A stretch of 6,428 nt of DNA from Rhodospirillales bacterium Alpha_05 (GCA_001603335.1 LUYR01000198.1:1-6428), one strand, 5' to 3'. Positions 1-6,336 are shown, numbered from the stretch's first letter. Numbers and translations are program-made. The notes: generated from the sequence alone by a model not told the origin.

Positions 1-100
1 CGGGCGCGATCGGGTCGCGCATCGCCGAGCAGGCGGCGAGGGCGGAGAGCGCGGCGACGGCGAACGCGCCGCGTAGGGCGCGGGAGGCGAGTGAAATCAT
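1..100 (-). CDS. Putative lipoprotein, 5' end only
   Basis: Only the first 33 codons lie in the window; the gene runs off the left edge. The protein opens with a short positively charged stretch (Arg7, Arg10), an alanine/leucine-rich hydrophobic core (about residues 11-22) and the lipobox Leu21-Ala22-Ala23-Cys24, followed by Ser-Ala-Met-Arg-Asp. This is a textbook type II signal peptide: Cys24 would be lipidated after cleavage by signal peptidase II. Ser rather than Asp at +2 fits outer-membrane sorting by the Lol system, by the enterobacterial rule. The ATG at 98-100 is preceded by AGGGGA (106-111) at 5-base spacing, which supports this start. The mature domain is out of view, so function cannot be stated. 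The gene points away from the hydrolase gene's end and has a 113-base upstream gap holding a CRP-type palindrome. Confidence 0.72.
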   Translation of the reverse strand, partial: MISLASRALRGAFAVAALSALAACSAMRDPIAP

Positions 101-116
101 GATGGTCCCCTGGAGC

Positions 117-135
117 TTGGCCGGAATCAGGCCAA
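117..135. promoter_or_regulatory. Inverted repeat in the lipoprotein leader
   Basis: TTGGCC (117-122) and GGCCAA (130-135) form a perfect 6-bp inverted repeat with a 7-base loop. It lies just upstream of the ribosome binding site of the lipoprotein gene (106-111). In that mRNA it would be a 5' untranslated hairpin. No T-run follows on either strand, so a classic intrinsic terminator is unlikely. It could be an operator or a stabilising leader hairpin; the sequence does not decide. Confidence 0.35.
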
Positions 136-173
136 ATCATGGCAGACAATGCCCGAGGCGGGAGCGTCCGCCC

Positions 174-189
174 TGTGACGGCGATCACA
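174..189. promoter_or_regulatory. CRP-type binding site (TGTGA-N6-TCACA)
   Basis: TGTGA (174-178), six bases CGGCGA, then TCACA (185-189) is a perfect match to the core half-sites bound by cAMP receptor protein and its relatives. It sits between the hydrolase stop (214) and the lipoprotein start (100). The only gene it is placed to control is therefore the lipoprotein gene on the minus strand. Its centre (181.5) would be at -41.5 if transcription began near 140, and a weak -10-like CATTGT (146-151, minus strand) is compatible with that. An alternative -10, CATGAT (136-141), has no recognisable -35, which also suits activator dependence. The match is seen directly; the bound protein is inferred. 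Confidence 0.5.
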
Positions 190-213
190 TCCGGATGGCG
201 GGGAGCGGCGGGT

Positions 214-879
214 TCAGGCCTGCAGATGCTGCTTGAGGAAGTCCATGGTGCGGGTTTCAGCCGCGCGGGTGGCCAGGCTGTCGAAGCCTTCGCGGTGCGG
301 GCAGGTGAAGGCGTGGCCCGCGTCGTAGTCGAAGGCGGTCACCGCCGCGATCGCGCGGGCGCTCTCGCGCACGTCGAGCGGCGTTGCCGGATCGCGTGCG
401 CCGAAGTGGATCAGCACCGGGCAGAGCGGCGCCTCGCCCAGGAATTCGCCGAGGTGTCCGGGCGAGCCGCACACCGCCGCCGCGAGCGGCAATTGCGCCG
501 CCGCGCGCCAGGCCAGCGTTGCGCCGTAGCTCTCGCCGACCACCGCGATCTTGCCGAAGCCTTTCAGGGCGTCCATCGCGCCCGCAACGTCGAGGAGCGG
601 CGCATCCCAGCCGATCTGGTCGCGGAGAAAGCAGCCGTGCTCGGCCCCGGCGGCGGAGTAATCCAGCTCCACGCCCTTTTCGGCGCGGTCGAACAGTGCC
701 GGAACCCGCACCGCGTAGCCTTCGTCGGCGAGCGCGTCGGCGAGGCCGCGGATGTGGGTGTTGACGCCGTAGATCTCGTGCAGCAGCACCACGCCCGCCT
801 TGGGCGCGCCCACCGGGTCGGCACGGTAGGCCGTGAAGCGGTGGCCGTCGGCGGCAGACAAATGCACGAGAGCGCCCAT
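214..879 (-). CDS. Dienelactone hydrolase family alpha/beta hydrolase
   Basis: Predicted cytoplasmic hydrolase of 221 aa, close to the usual size of dienelactone hydrolase (DLH) proteins. It shows the family landmarks in order: beta-strand plus VLLHEIYG (31-38) with Glu35 at the position of the DLH glutamate that polarises the nucleophile, a nucleophile elbow Gly-Glu-Ser117-Tyr-Gly, Asp163 in GARDPATPLD, and His189 in DAGHAF. Ser117, Asp163 and His189 form the likely catalytic triad. Classical DLH uses Cys in the elbow, so Ser here points to an esterase-like relative, and the substrate is unknown. There is no signal peptide. The start chosen is the ATG at 877-879, with AGGAG at 890-894 upstream. 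An in-frame ATG at 951 would add 24 residues outside the fold and into the shared promoter region. The gene is divergent from the EamA transporter, so the two may share control. Confidence 0.92.
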   Translation of the reverse strand: MGALVHLSAADGHRFTAYRADPVGAPKAGVVLLHEIYGVNTHIRGLADALADEGYAVRVPALFDRAEKGVELDYSAAGAEHGCFLRDQIGWDAPLLDVAGAMDALKGFGKIAVVGESYGATLAWRAAAQLPLAAAVCGSPGHLGEFLGEAPLCPVLIHFGARDPATPLDVRESARAIAAVTAFDYDAGHAFTCPHREGFDSLATRAAETRTMDFLKQHLQA

Positions 880-1005
880 GGGGTGAAAACTCCTGAGATA
901 ATTGATGTTTTTCGGGAATTGCGGCTTGAAGCCGCCGCGCGGAAGACCCATTGACTATGTTCGCTTGCGGCGGCTCCGCCGTCAATCCATCGACGAGGCT
1001 CAATC
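880..1005. promoter_or_regulatory. Divergent promoter region, hydrolase/transporter
   Basis: These 126 bases must hold the promoters of two divergent genes. Two palindromes stand out. GCGGCTT-G-AAGCCGC (921-935) is a perfect 15-bp inverted repeat with 7-bp arms around one base. CGGCGG-CT-CCGCCG (968-981) has 6-bp arms. TTGAC motifs occur on the plus strand at 951-955 and on the minus strand at 981-985, but neither has a convincing -10 box at 16-18 bases, so I do not assign exact promoters. The 921-935 palindrome is a candidate operator. The TetR-type protein encoded nearby is one possible ligand, but its own upstream palindrome has a different sequence. Confidence 0.45.
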
Positions 1006-1941
1006 ATGGTGTTCGTTCCGCCCACATCGGCGCCGCTCGGCAATCTTCCGCCCAAGCCGATGGTGCCGGTCCCGGACGACGACGTCAAAAAAGGGATCGC
1101 GATGATCGTGATCTCCACCGTGCTGTTCGCGGCGCTGTGGGTCCTGGTCAAGCTCCTCTCCAACCGCTACTCGGTCTACGAGATCTCGTTCTTCCGCAAC
1201 TTCTTCGCGCTGATTCCAGCCTGCCTGATGCTGTACCGCCACGGCGACTTCCAGGTCCTGAAGGTGGCACGGATCTCCGGCCACGTCTGGCGGGCGGTGC
1301 TCGGCGTGGTCTCGATGATGCTGGGCTTCGCTTCCTACACCATGATGCCGCTCGCCAACGCGGTGGCGATCTCGTTCATGTCGCCGCTGGTGATCACCGC
1401 GCTTTCGGTGCCGCTCTTGGGCGAGAAAGTCGGCATCCATCGCTGGGCGGCGGTGGTGGTGGGCTTCGTCGGCGTGCTGGTGATCGTCAATCCGGGCGAG
1501 GGATTCCTCAATCAAGGCGCGCTGGTGGCGATCGGCGCGGCGGTGGTCTCCTCGCTCGCGATGATCACCATCCGCCAGCTCAACCGCACCGACCACCCGG
1601 TCGCGATCGTCTTCTACTTCACCCTGTTCGCCAGCCTGTTCACCGCGCTGCCGCTGCCGTTCGTCTGGATCACCCCGGTCGACCTGCACGACTGGATGCT
1701 GATGCTCGGCATGGGGATCGCGGGCGGTGCGGGGCAGCACTTCATGACCCGCGCCTTCGGCCTCGCCCCCGCCTCGGTGATCAGCCCGTTCAACTACATC
1801 AGCCTGCTGTGGTCGACCTTCGCCGGATGGCTGGTGTGGGGCGACGTGCCGCTCGCCAACGTCTTCCTCGGCGCGACCGTGGTGGTCGCGAGCGGCCTGT
1901 TCATCCTTTATCGCGAGAGCCGCAAGGGGATCGTCCGCTGA
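1006..1941 (+). CDS. EamA/DMT-family membrane transporter
   Basis: This is an inner-membrane permease of the drug/metabolite transporter superfamily, 311 aa, with ten predicted hydrophobic helices (about 31-50, 57-77, 94-112, 116-136, 146-162, 170-189, 198-218, 230-248, 255-277, 283-302). They are arranged as two EamA repeats of five. Family hallmarks are the helix-4 segment MPLANAVAISFMSPLV (114-129) followed by LLGEK with Glu140, and its second-repeat counterpart LAPASVISPFNYISLLWS (253-270). The N-terminus carries a Pro-rich cytosolic stretch of about 25 residues ending in Asp-Asp-Asp. The ATG at 1006 has GAGG at 995-998, 7 bases upstream. The substrate cannot be read from sequence; relatives export amino acids or metabolites, or import compounds such as S-adenosylmethionine or riboflavin. 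The last 41 bases overlap the end of the convergent TetR gene. Confidence 0.93.
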   Translation: MVFVPPTSAPLGNLPPKPMVPVPDDDVKKGIAMIVISTVLFAALWVLVKLLSNRYSVYEISFFRNFFALIPACLMLYRHGDFQVLKVARISGHVWRAVLGVVSMMLGFASYTMMPLANAVAISFMSPLVITALSVPLLGEKVGIHRWAAVVVGFVGVLVIVNPGEGFLNQGALVAIGAAVVSSLAMITIRQLNRTDHPVAIVFYFTLFASLFTALPLPFVWITPVDLHDWMLMLGMGIAGGAGQHFMTRAFGLAPASVISPFNYISLLWSTFAGWLVWGDVPLANVFLGATVVVASGLFILYRESRKGIVR

Positions 1942-2509
1942 GCAGCCGGTCGCGGGTCGCGGCGAGGATTTCGTCGGAAATCGCCTCGCCCGCGGTTGCG
2001 CGCGCCAGCACCATCGCGCCGACCATCGCCGCCAGATCCGCCAGCCCTTCGCGCCGCCGTGCTTCGGCATCCGCATCGGGCTGGGCGTCGACGAGAATCT
2101 CCAGCAGGCGATCCAGCCCGTCGCGATAGGCCGCCTTCACCGGTCGGTCGGCGGGCTCGCGCGCCACGTCTACGGCCAGCCCGGTGAGTGGGCAGCCGTT
2201 CCCCGGCGCGGCGCGGTTGGCGTCGGACAAATACCCCCGCACCAACGCCGCGCGCGGGTCGTCGGCCGACTTCGCCACCCGCTTGGTCCAGCTCTCCACC
2301 CCCTCGGCGAATCCCCGCGCGCACGCCGCCGCCGCGAGCGCGTCCTTCGAGGCGAAATGGCCGTAGAACCCGCCATGGGTCAGCCCCGCCGCGCCCATTA
2401 CCTCGGCAACGCTGACGTTGCGGAACCCGGCCTCGCGAAACATCCGCGACGCCGCTTCCTCGATCGCTTCCCGATGCTTCGCCGTCTCGGCGCGCGATAC
2501 GCGGGGCAT
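1901..2509 (-). CDS. TetR/AcrR-family transcriptional repressor
   Basis: One-component DNA-binding regulator of 202 aa, typical for TetR proteins. The N-terminal domain (about 8-55) has the standard three-helix fold. The helix-turn-helix lies around VSVAEVMGAAGLTHGGFYGHF-like residues 32-52, including the family signature Gly-Gly-Phe-Tyr-Gly-His-Phe and then Lys55. The C-terminal domain (about 56-195) is the ligand and dimer domain; its Asn-Gly-Cys106-Pro-Leu-Thr-Gly-Leu-Ala stretch resembles the LmrA/YxaF-like branch, though I rate that subgroup call as tentative. The start is the ATG at 2507-2509, with GGAGGG at 2517-2522, 7 bases away. A longer in-frame start at 2668 would run through promoter and repeat DNA and is rejected. 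A palindrome over its own -10 box suggests autorepression. Likely targets are itself and perhaps the adjacent transporter/hydrolase pair. The ligand is unknown. Confidence 0.94.
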   Translation of the reverse strand: MPRVSRAETAKHREAIEEAASRMFREAGFRNVSVAEVMGAAGLTHGGFYGHFASKDALAAAACARGFAEGVESWTKRVAKSADDPRAALVRGYLSDANRAAPGNGCPLTGLAVDVAREPADRPVKAAYRDGLDRLLEILVDAQPDADAEARRREGLADLAAMVGAMVLARATAGEAISDEILAATRDRLLSGRSPCGSRDKG

Positions 2510-2525
2510 GCCCGATCCCTCCGGT

Positions 2526-2543
2526 TGATGACGCCCATCATCA
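2526..2543. promoter_or_regulatory. Candidate TetR operator
   Basis: TGATGA (2526-2531), CGCCCA, TCATCA (2538-2543) is a perfect inverted repeat with 6-bp arms and a 6-base centre. It lies 17 bases upstream of the TetR start codon and covers the predicted -10 box (2537-2542). Size, symmetry and place are those expected of a self-regulating TetR operator. The repeat is seen; binding is inferred. Confidence 0.6.
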
Positions 2544-2566
2544 TCCCGCACGGTTGCCGGGGTCAA
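2537..2566 (-). promoter_or_regulatory. Candidate promoter of the TetR gene
   Basis: On the minus strand TTGACC (2561-2566, five of six bases to the sigma-70 -35 consensus) is followed after 18 bases by GATGAT (2537-2542, four of six to -10). It directly precedes the repressor's ribosome binding site. The -10 box lies inside the 18-bp inverted repeat, so a bound repressor would block the polymerase. Confidence 0.5.
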
Positions 2567-2594
2567 TAGAGTGTGGGTGACATGAATGAAGGAT

Positions 2595-2765
2595 GCGGGC
2601 TCTGCCCGCGCCCGCTGGGGTCGCGGACCCCAGACCCCGTTAGTTTTTCGCCGCGAAGCGGCTATCAACCGTCACGCCGCGTGATGTTTGATCGCGCTTC
2701 GCGCAAAAACTTAGGGGTACACAGGGCCCAAGGCCCTGTGCGGGGTCCAGGGGCGGAGCCCCTGG
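2595..2765. repeat. REP/REPIN-like nested hairpin repeat
   Basis: This non-coding block lies between the TetR promoter and the end of ychF. In order it holds: GCGGGC-TCT-GCCCGC (2595-2609); CTGGGGTC-GCG-GACCCCAG (2615-2633); GCCGC-GAA-GCGGC (2650-2662); a 29-bp imperfect palindrome (2664-2692); GCGC-TTC-GCGC (2694-2704); CACAGGGCC-CAA-GGCCCTGTG (2720-2740, 9-bp stem); and CCAGGGGC-GGA-GCCCCTGG (2747-2765). Read inward, both halves share the order hairpin, ACCCC, AGTTTTT, CGCGAAGCG. They are therefore inverted relatives; the right arm carries one extra hairpin. Such GGGGC-TCC-GCCCC and GGGC-TCT-GCCC hairpins recur between genes in GC-rich proteobacteria, from general knowledge. No open transposase frame is present. 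Confidence 0.65.
2705..2765 (-). terminator. Probable transcription end after ychF
   Basis: Reading on from the ychF stop (2774) on the minus strand, an 8-bp GC stem (2765-2747) and a 9-bp GC stem (2740-2720) follow. A T5 run (2709-2705) comes 10 bases after the second stem. The stems are strong, but the T-run is farther away than in a classic intrinsic terminator. The mirrored left arm (2615-2648) has the same stem-then-T5 arrangement on the plus strand, so the block could stop transcription from both sides. Confidence 0.45.
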
Positions 2766-2773
2766 CCTGTGTC

Positions 2774-3874
2774 TTACACGTTGAACAGGAAGTGGAAGAT
2801 ATCGCCGTCCTTGACGAGGTATTCCTTGCCTTCCGAGCGCATCTTTCCGGCTTCCTTTGCGGCTTGTTCGCTGCCGCAGGCGACGAAGTCGGAGAAGGCG
2901 ATGGTTTCGGCGCGGATGAAGCCGCGTTCGAAGTCGGTATGGATCACGCCGGCGGCTTCCGGGCCTTTCGCGCCGTCGCGGACGGTCCAGGCGCGAGCTT
3001 CCTTCGGCCCGACGGTGAAGAAGGTGATCAGGCCGAGGAGCTGGTATCCGGCGCGGATGACGCGGGAGAGTCCGGCTTCGTCGAGGCCGAGGTCGGCGAG
3101 GAATTCGGTGCGTTCGTCGTCGGGGAGTTGGGAGAGCTCGGCCTCGATCGCGGCGGAGACGATGACGCTGGCGGCGCCTTCGGCCTTGGCCTTTTCCGCG
3201 ACCTTGGCGGAGAGGGCGTTGCCGGTGGCGGCGTCTTCCTCGGCGACGTTGCAGACGTAGAGCACCGGCTTGCCGGTGAGGAGCTGGAGGCGGTCGAAGG
3301 CGCGCTGGCCTTCGAGGTCGGTCGGGCGCTGGGTGCGCGCGGGCTTGCCGTCGCGGAGTGCGGCGAGCACCGGCTCCATCAGTTCGACCTGGAACTTCGC
3401 GTCCTTTTCGCCCGACTTCGCCTTTTTCTGCAGCGGCACGATGCGCTTTTCCAGGCTGTCGAGGTCGGCGAGCATGAGTTCGGTTTCGACGGTTTCGGCG
3501 TCGCGCAGCGGGTCGATGCCGCCGTCGACGTGGGTGATGTCGTCGTCTTCGAAGCAGCGCAGCACGTGGACGATCGCGTCGACCTCGCGGATGTTGGCGA
3601 GGAACTGGTTGCCCAGGCCTTCGCCCTTCGACGCGCCGCGCACCAGCCCGGCGATGTCGACGAATTCGAGCTGGGTCGGGATGGTCTTCTGCGACTTCGC
3701 CATTTCCGCGAGCTTTTCGAGGCGCGGGTCGGGCACCGCGACGCGGCCGACGTTGGGCTCGATGGTGCAGAACGGGAAGTTCGCCGCCTGCGCCGCCGCG
3801 GTGGCGGTGAGTGCGTTGAACAGCGTGGATTTGCCGACGTTGGGCAGGCCGACGATGCCGCAGTTGAAGCCCAT
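2774..3874 (-). CDS. ychF: Redox-regulated ATPase YchF (OLA1-type)
   Basis: Universally conserved P-loop ATPase of the Obg/TRAFAC class that binds ribosomes and is linked to stress responses; 366 aa against about 363 in E. coli. Visible motifs: P-loop GLPNVGKST (9-17), switch I region with FCTIEPN (35-41), switch II DIAGLV (73-78), and Asn209-Val-Ala-Glu212. The last replaces the GTPase NKxD motif and gives the family its ATP preference. Residues about 130-205 form the coiled-coil insert, and about 283-366 the C-terminal TGS domain ending in FHFLFNV. Cys36 matches the cysteine reported as redox-sensitive in E. coli YchF (Cys35), from memory of the family. The ATG at 3872-3874 has GGAGAG at 3881-3886. 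Only 18 bases separate it from pth, so the two are almost certainly cotranscribed, as in many proteobacteria. Confidence 0.98.
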   Translation of the reverse strand: MGFNCGIVGLPNVGKSTLFNALTATAAAQAANFPFCTIEPNVGRVAVPDPRLEKLAEMAKSQKTIPTQLEFVDIAGLVRGASKGEGLGNQFLANIREVDAIVHVLRCFEDDDITHVDGGIDPLRDAETVETELMLADLDSLEKRIVPLQKKAKSGEKDAKFQVELMEPVLAALRDGKPARTQRPTDLEGQRAFDRLQLLTGKPVLYVCNVAEEDAATGNALSAKVAEKAKAEGAASVIVSAAIEAELSQLPDDERTEFLADLGLDEAGLSRVIRAGYQLLGLITFFTVGPKEARAWTVRDGAKGPEAAGVIHTDFERGFIRAETIAFSDFVACGSEQAAKEAGKMRSEGKEYLVKDGDIFHFLFNV

Positions 3875-3892
3875 AATGTACTCTCCGTCAGG

Positions 3893-4501
3893 TCAGGTGG
3901 CGGGGGCGGCTTCGCCCTTGCGCGGTTTCGGCGGTTGGGTGAGGAGCGCGACCTTGGTTTGGAAGCCGTTGGCGTCGCCCTTCAACAGGAGCGGCGCGGC
4001 TTCGGCGACCGCGTCGAGCAGCGGTTCGAGCCAGGCCGACTGCTCGGTCTTGGAGAAGTCGCCGAGGACATAGCCGTGGACGCGGTCTTTGTCGCCCGGA
4101 TGGCCGATGCCGAGGCGCACCCGCTGGGTGTCGTTGGAGAACAATTCCGCGAGGCTGCGCAGGCCGTTGTGCCCGGCGACGCCGCCACCGGTCTTGACCC
4201 GGACCTTGCCCGGGGCGAGGTCGAGCTCGTCGTGCACGACGATCACGTCGGCGGGCGCGATCTTGAAGAACCGCGCCGTCGGGCCGACGCACGCGCCGGA
4301 TTTGTTCATGTAGGTTTGGGGTTTCAGCAGCATCACGTGTTCGCCGCCGATTTCGCCTTCCGCCGCGAGTCCCTGGTTGCGGACTCGCCAGGTGGAAAAG
4401 CCATGGCGGTGGGCGATCGCGTCCACCGCCATGAAACCGATATTGTGCCGATTGCGGGCGTACTCTGCCCCGGGATTGCCCAGTCCGACGATCAGTCGCA
4501 T
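3893..4501 (-). CDS. pth: Peptidyl-tRNA hydrolase
   Basis: Essential cytoplasmic esterase that cleaves peptidyl-tRNA released by stalled or aborted ribosomes, so that tRNA is recycled. It has 202 aa (E. coli 194). Active-site residues are in place: Asn9 in GLGNPG, catalytic His19 in RHNIGF, Asn66 in TYMNKSG, Asp91 in VVHDELDLAPG, and Asn112 in GGGVAGHNGLRS. The HPGDKDRVHGYVLGDFS segment (134-150) is also typical. The C-terminal tail, rich in Pro, Lys and Ala (190-202), is likely disordered. No strong ribosome binding site is seen (GGACGGAAA-like bases at 4506-4514), so translation may be partly coupled to rplY, which ends 29 bases upstream. The reading frame begins directly with Met-Arg-Leu-Ile-Val-Gly, leaving little doubt about the start. 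Confidence 0.98.
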   Translation of the reverse strand: MRLIVGLGNPGAEYARNRHNIGFMAVDAIAHRHGFSTWRVRNQGLAAEGEIGGEHVMLLKPQTYMNKSGACVGPTARFFKIAPADVIVVHDELDLAPGKVRVKTGGGVAGHNGLRSLAELFSNDTQRVRLGIGHPGDKDRVHGYVLGDFSKTEQSAWLEPLLDAVAEAAPLLLKGDANGFQTKVALLTQPPKPRKGEAAPAT

Positions 4502-4530
4502 GGCGTTTCCGTCCGCATTCGGCAGGCGGA

Positions 4531-5157
4531 TTACGCCTTGGCTTCCGGAGCCGGGGTCGCCTCGGCGTCTTCGGCGTCGTCGCCGCGCTTCATGCCGCTC
4601 GGAGCAACCACGGTGGCGACGGTGAAGTCGCGGTCGGTGATCGTCGGCTTCACGCCTTCCGGCAGGGTGATCGCGCTGATGTGCAGCGAATCGCCGACTT
4701 CGAGGCCGGTCAGGTCGGCGATGAGGATTTCCGGGATCGCGCTGGCCGAGCAGTGCACTTCAACTTCGTGACGGACGATGTTGAGCACGCCGCCGCGCTT
4801 CAGGCCCGGAGCGGCCTCTTCGTTGATGAACTTCACCGGCACTTCGACGGTGACGACCGAATCCGCGCGGATGCGCAGGAAGTCGACGTGGATGGGGCGA
4901 TCGGTCACCGGGTGGACCTGGAGGTCCTGGCACATGGTGAGGGTCTTCGCGCCGTCGATCTCGATCTCGAACTGGTGAGTCCAGAAACCCGGACGGGCCA
5001 TCTGCGCGAGCAGCTGGCGGGGGTCGATCGCGAACATTGCCGGCGGCTGCTTGTCACCATAGATGACACCCGGAACCAAACCTTCGTTCCGAACCGCACG
5101 AGCTGCCCCCTTACCGGCCCGTTCCCGCTTCACAGCGGTCAAAGTCGTGGCTTTCAT
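4531..5157 (-). CDS. rplY: Ribosomal protein bL25 (TL5/CTC type)
   Basis: 50S subunit protein that binds 5S rRNA; 208 aa, i.e. the long form rather than the 94-aa E. coli form. The N-terminal L25 domain (about 3-93) shows GKGAARAVRNEGLVPGVIYG (15-34) and HPVTDRPIHVDFLRI (82-96). The TL5/CTC-like beta domain follows (about 100-185) with VPVKF, RGGVLN, EVEVHCSASAIPE and GDSLHIS. The last 18 residues are an acidic, Ala-rich tail. The start chosen is the ATG at 5155-5157, with AAGGAG at 5167-5172, nine bases away. An in-frame ATG at 5181 would add eight residues, but it lies inside a hairpin and has no binding site of its own. The gene stands between prs and pth on the same strand. Its leader has overlapping hairpins that could control translation. 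Confidence 0.96.
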   Translation of the reverse strand: MKATTLTAVKRERAGKGAARAVRNEGLVPGVIYGDKQPPAMFAIDPRQLLAQMARPGFWTHQFEIEIDGAKTLTMCQDLQVHPVTDRPIHVDFLRIRADSVVTVEVPVKFINEEAAPGLKRGGVLNIVRHEVEVHCSASAIPEILIADLTGLEVGDSLHISAITLPEGVKPTITDRDFTVATVVAPSGMKRGDDAEDAEATPAPEAKA

Positions 5158-5173
5158 GACAGATATCTCCTTG

Positions 5174-5191
5174 GACGTCATGGTTGACGTC
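5174..5191 (-). promoter_or_regulatory. Hairpin next to the rplY ribosome binding site
   Basis: On the mRNA sense strand this reads GACGTCA-ACCA-TGACGTC, a perfect 7-bp stem with a 4-base loop. Its 3' end is one base from the AAGGAG of rplY (5167-5172). Such a position can set ribosome access. It shares bases 5188-5191 with the next upstream hairpin, so both cannot form fully at once. Confidence 0.5.
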
Positions 5192-5211
5192 GGCCTCCAG
5201 GGGTGCCGACG
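5188..5211 (-). promoter_or_regulatory. Alternative leader hairpin upstream of rplY
   Basis: CGTCGGC (mRNA sense, 5211-5205) pairs with GCCGACG (5194-5188) across a 10-base loop, giving a perfect 7-bp stem. It would be transcribed before, and compete with, the hairpin abutting the rplY binding site. The pairing is seen; a switching role is inferred. Confidence 0.4.
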
Positions 5212-5217
5212 CCGGAT

Positions 5218-5240
5218 GCCGCCCGAGTTCCCCGGGCGGC
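5218..5240 (-). other. Strong hairpin in the prs-rplY gap
   Basis: GCCGCCCG (5240-5233 read on the minus strand) and CGGGCGGC (5225-5218) form a perfect 8-bp GC stem with a 7-base loop, 35 bases after the prs stop. No T-run follows, so it is not a clear intrinsic terminator. It may protect the prs message, act as a partial terminator or processing site, or belong to the rplY leader. Confidence 0.45.
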
Positions 5241-5275
5241 GAAGTGCGAGTGTTTACGCCGTTTCCGAGGCCAGG

Positions 5276-6208
<933 letters not shown>

Positions 6209-6286
6209 GCCAGCGGCACTCCATGGCGGGACCGCGCGGCGTTGCTGCCCCGGGCAGTGCGGGCGGTCGGTCGGGAATCGGGGCGA

Positions 6287-6315
6287 TTTTTAGCAGCGTC
6301 GCTCCGGGTTGTAAA
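6287..6315 (-). promoter_or_regulatory. Candidate promoter of prs operon
   Basis: On the minus strand TTTACA (6310-6315, five of six bases to the -35 consensus) is followed after 17 bases by TAAAAA (6287-6292, four of six to -10). This is the only A/T-rich patch in the gap before prs. It would give a 5' untranslated region of about 70 bases containing the small palindrome CTGCCC-C-GGGCAG (6245-6257). Confidence 0.5.
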
Positions 6316-6336
6316 CCGAAACCACCCACCCGACGC

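Noticed and set aside
157..172. Hairpin GGCGG-N6-CCGCC as a terminator for the hydrolase gene
   Set aside because: Short stem with no T-run; such pairings are frequent by chance at this GC content.
880..951. Upstream extension of the hydrolase to an ATG at 951
   Set aside because: The extra 24 residues match no part of the fold and run through the 921-935 palindrome; the ATG at 879 has AGGAG upstream.
139..954. A 271-codon open frame on the plus strand opposite the hydrolase
   Set aside because: Antisense shadow; the minus-strand frame has a full hydrolase triad and a ribosome binding site.
951..2129. Long frames overlapping the transporter in other frames and on the other strand
   Set aside because: Translations are Arg-, His- or Asp-rich without domain motifs, whereas the frame at 1006-1941 encodes ten clear membrane helices.
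2510..2668. Upstream extension of the TetR protein to an ATG at 2668
   Set aside because: It would translate through the promoter, operator and repeat hairpins; the ATG at 2509 has a good binding site and the normal TetR length.
2570..2773. The repeat block as a CRISPR array or an insertion sequence
   Set aside because: There are no evenly spaced identical direct repeats with unique spacers, and no transposase frame; the order is inverted, not direct.
2573..4771. A 732-codon open frame on the plus strand opposite ychF and pth
   Set aside because: It is the mirror of two certain genes on the other strand; GC-rich codon bias leaves antisense frames open. The protein is low in complexity, matches no family I know, and its start region lies in the repeat block.
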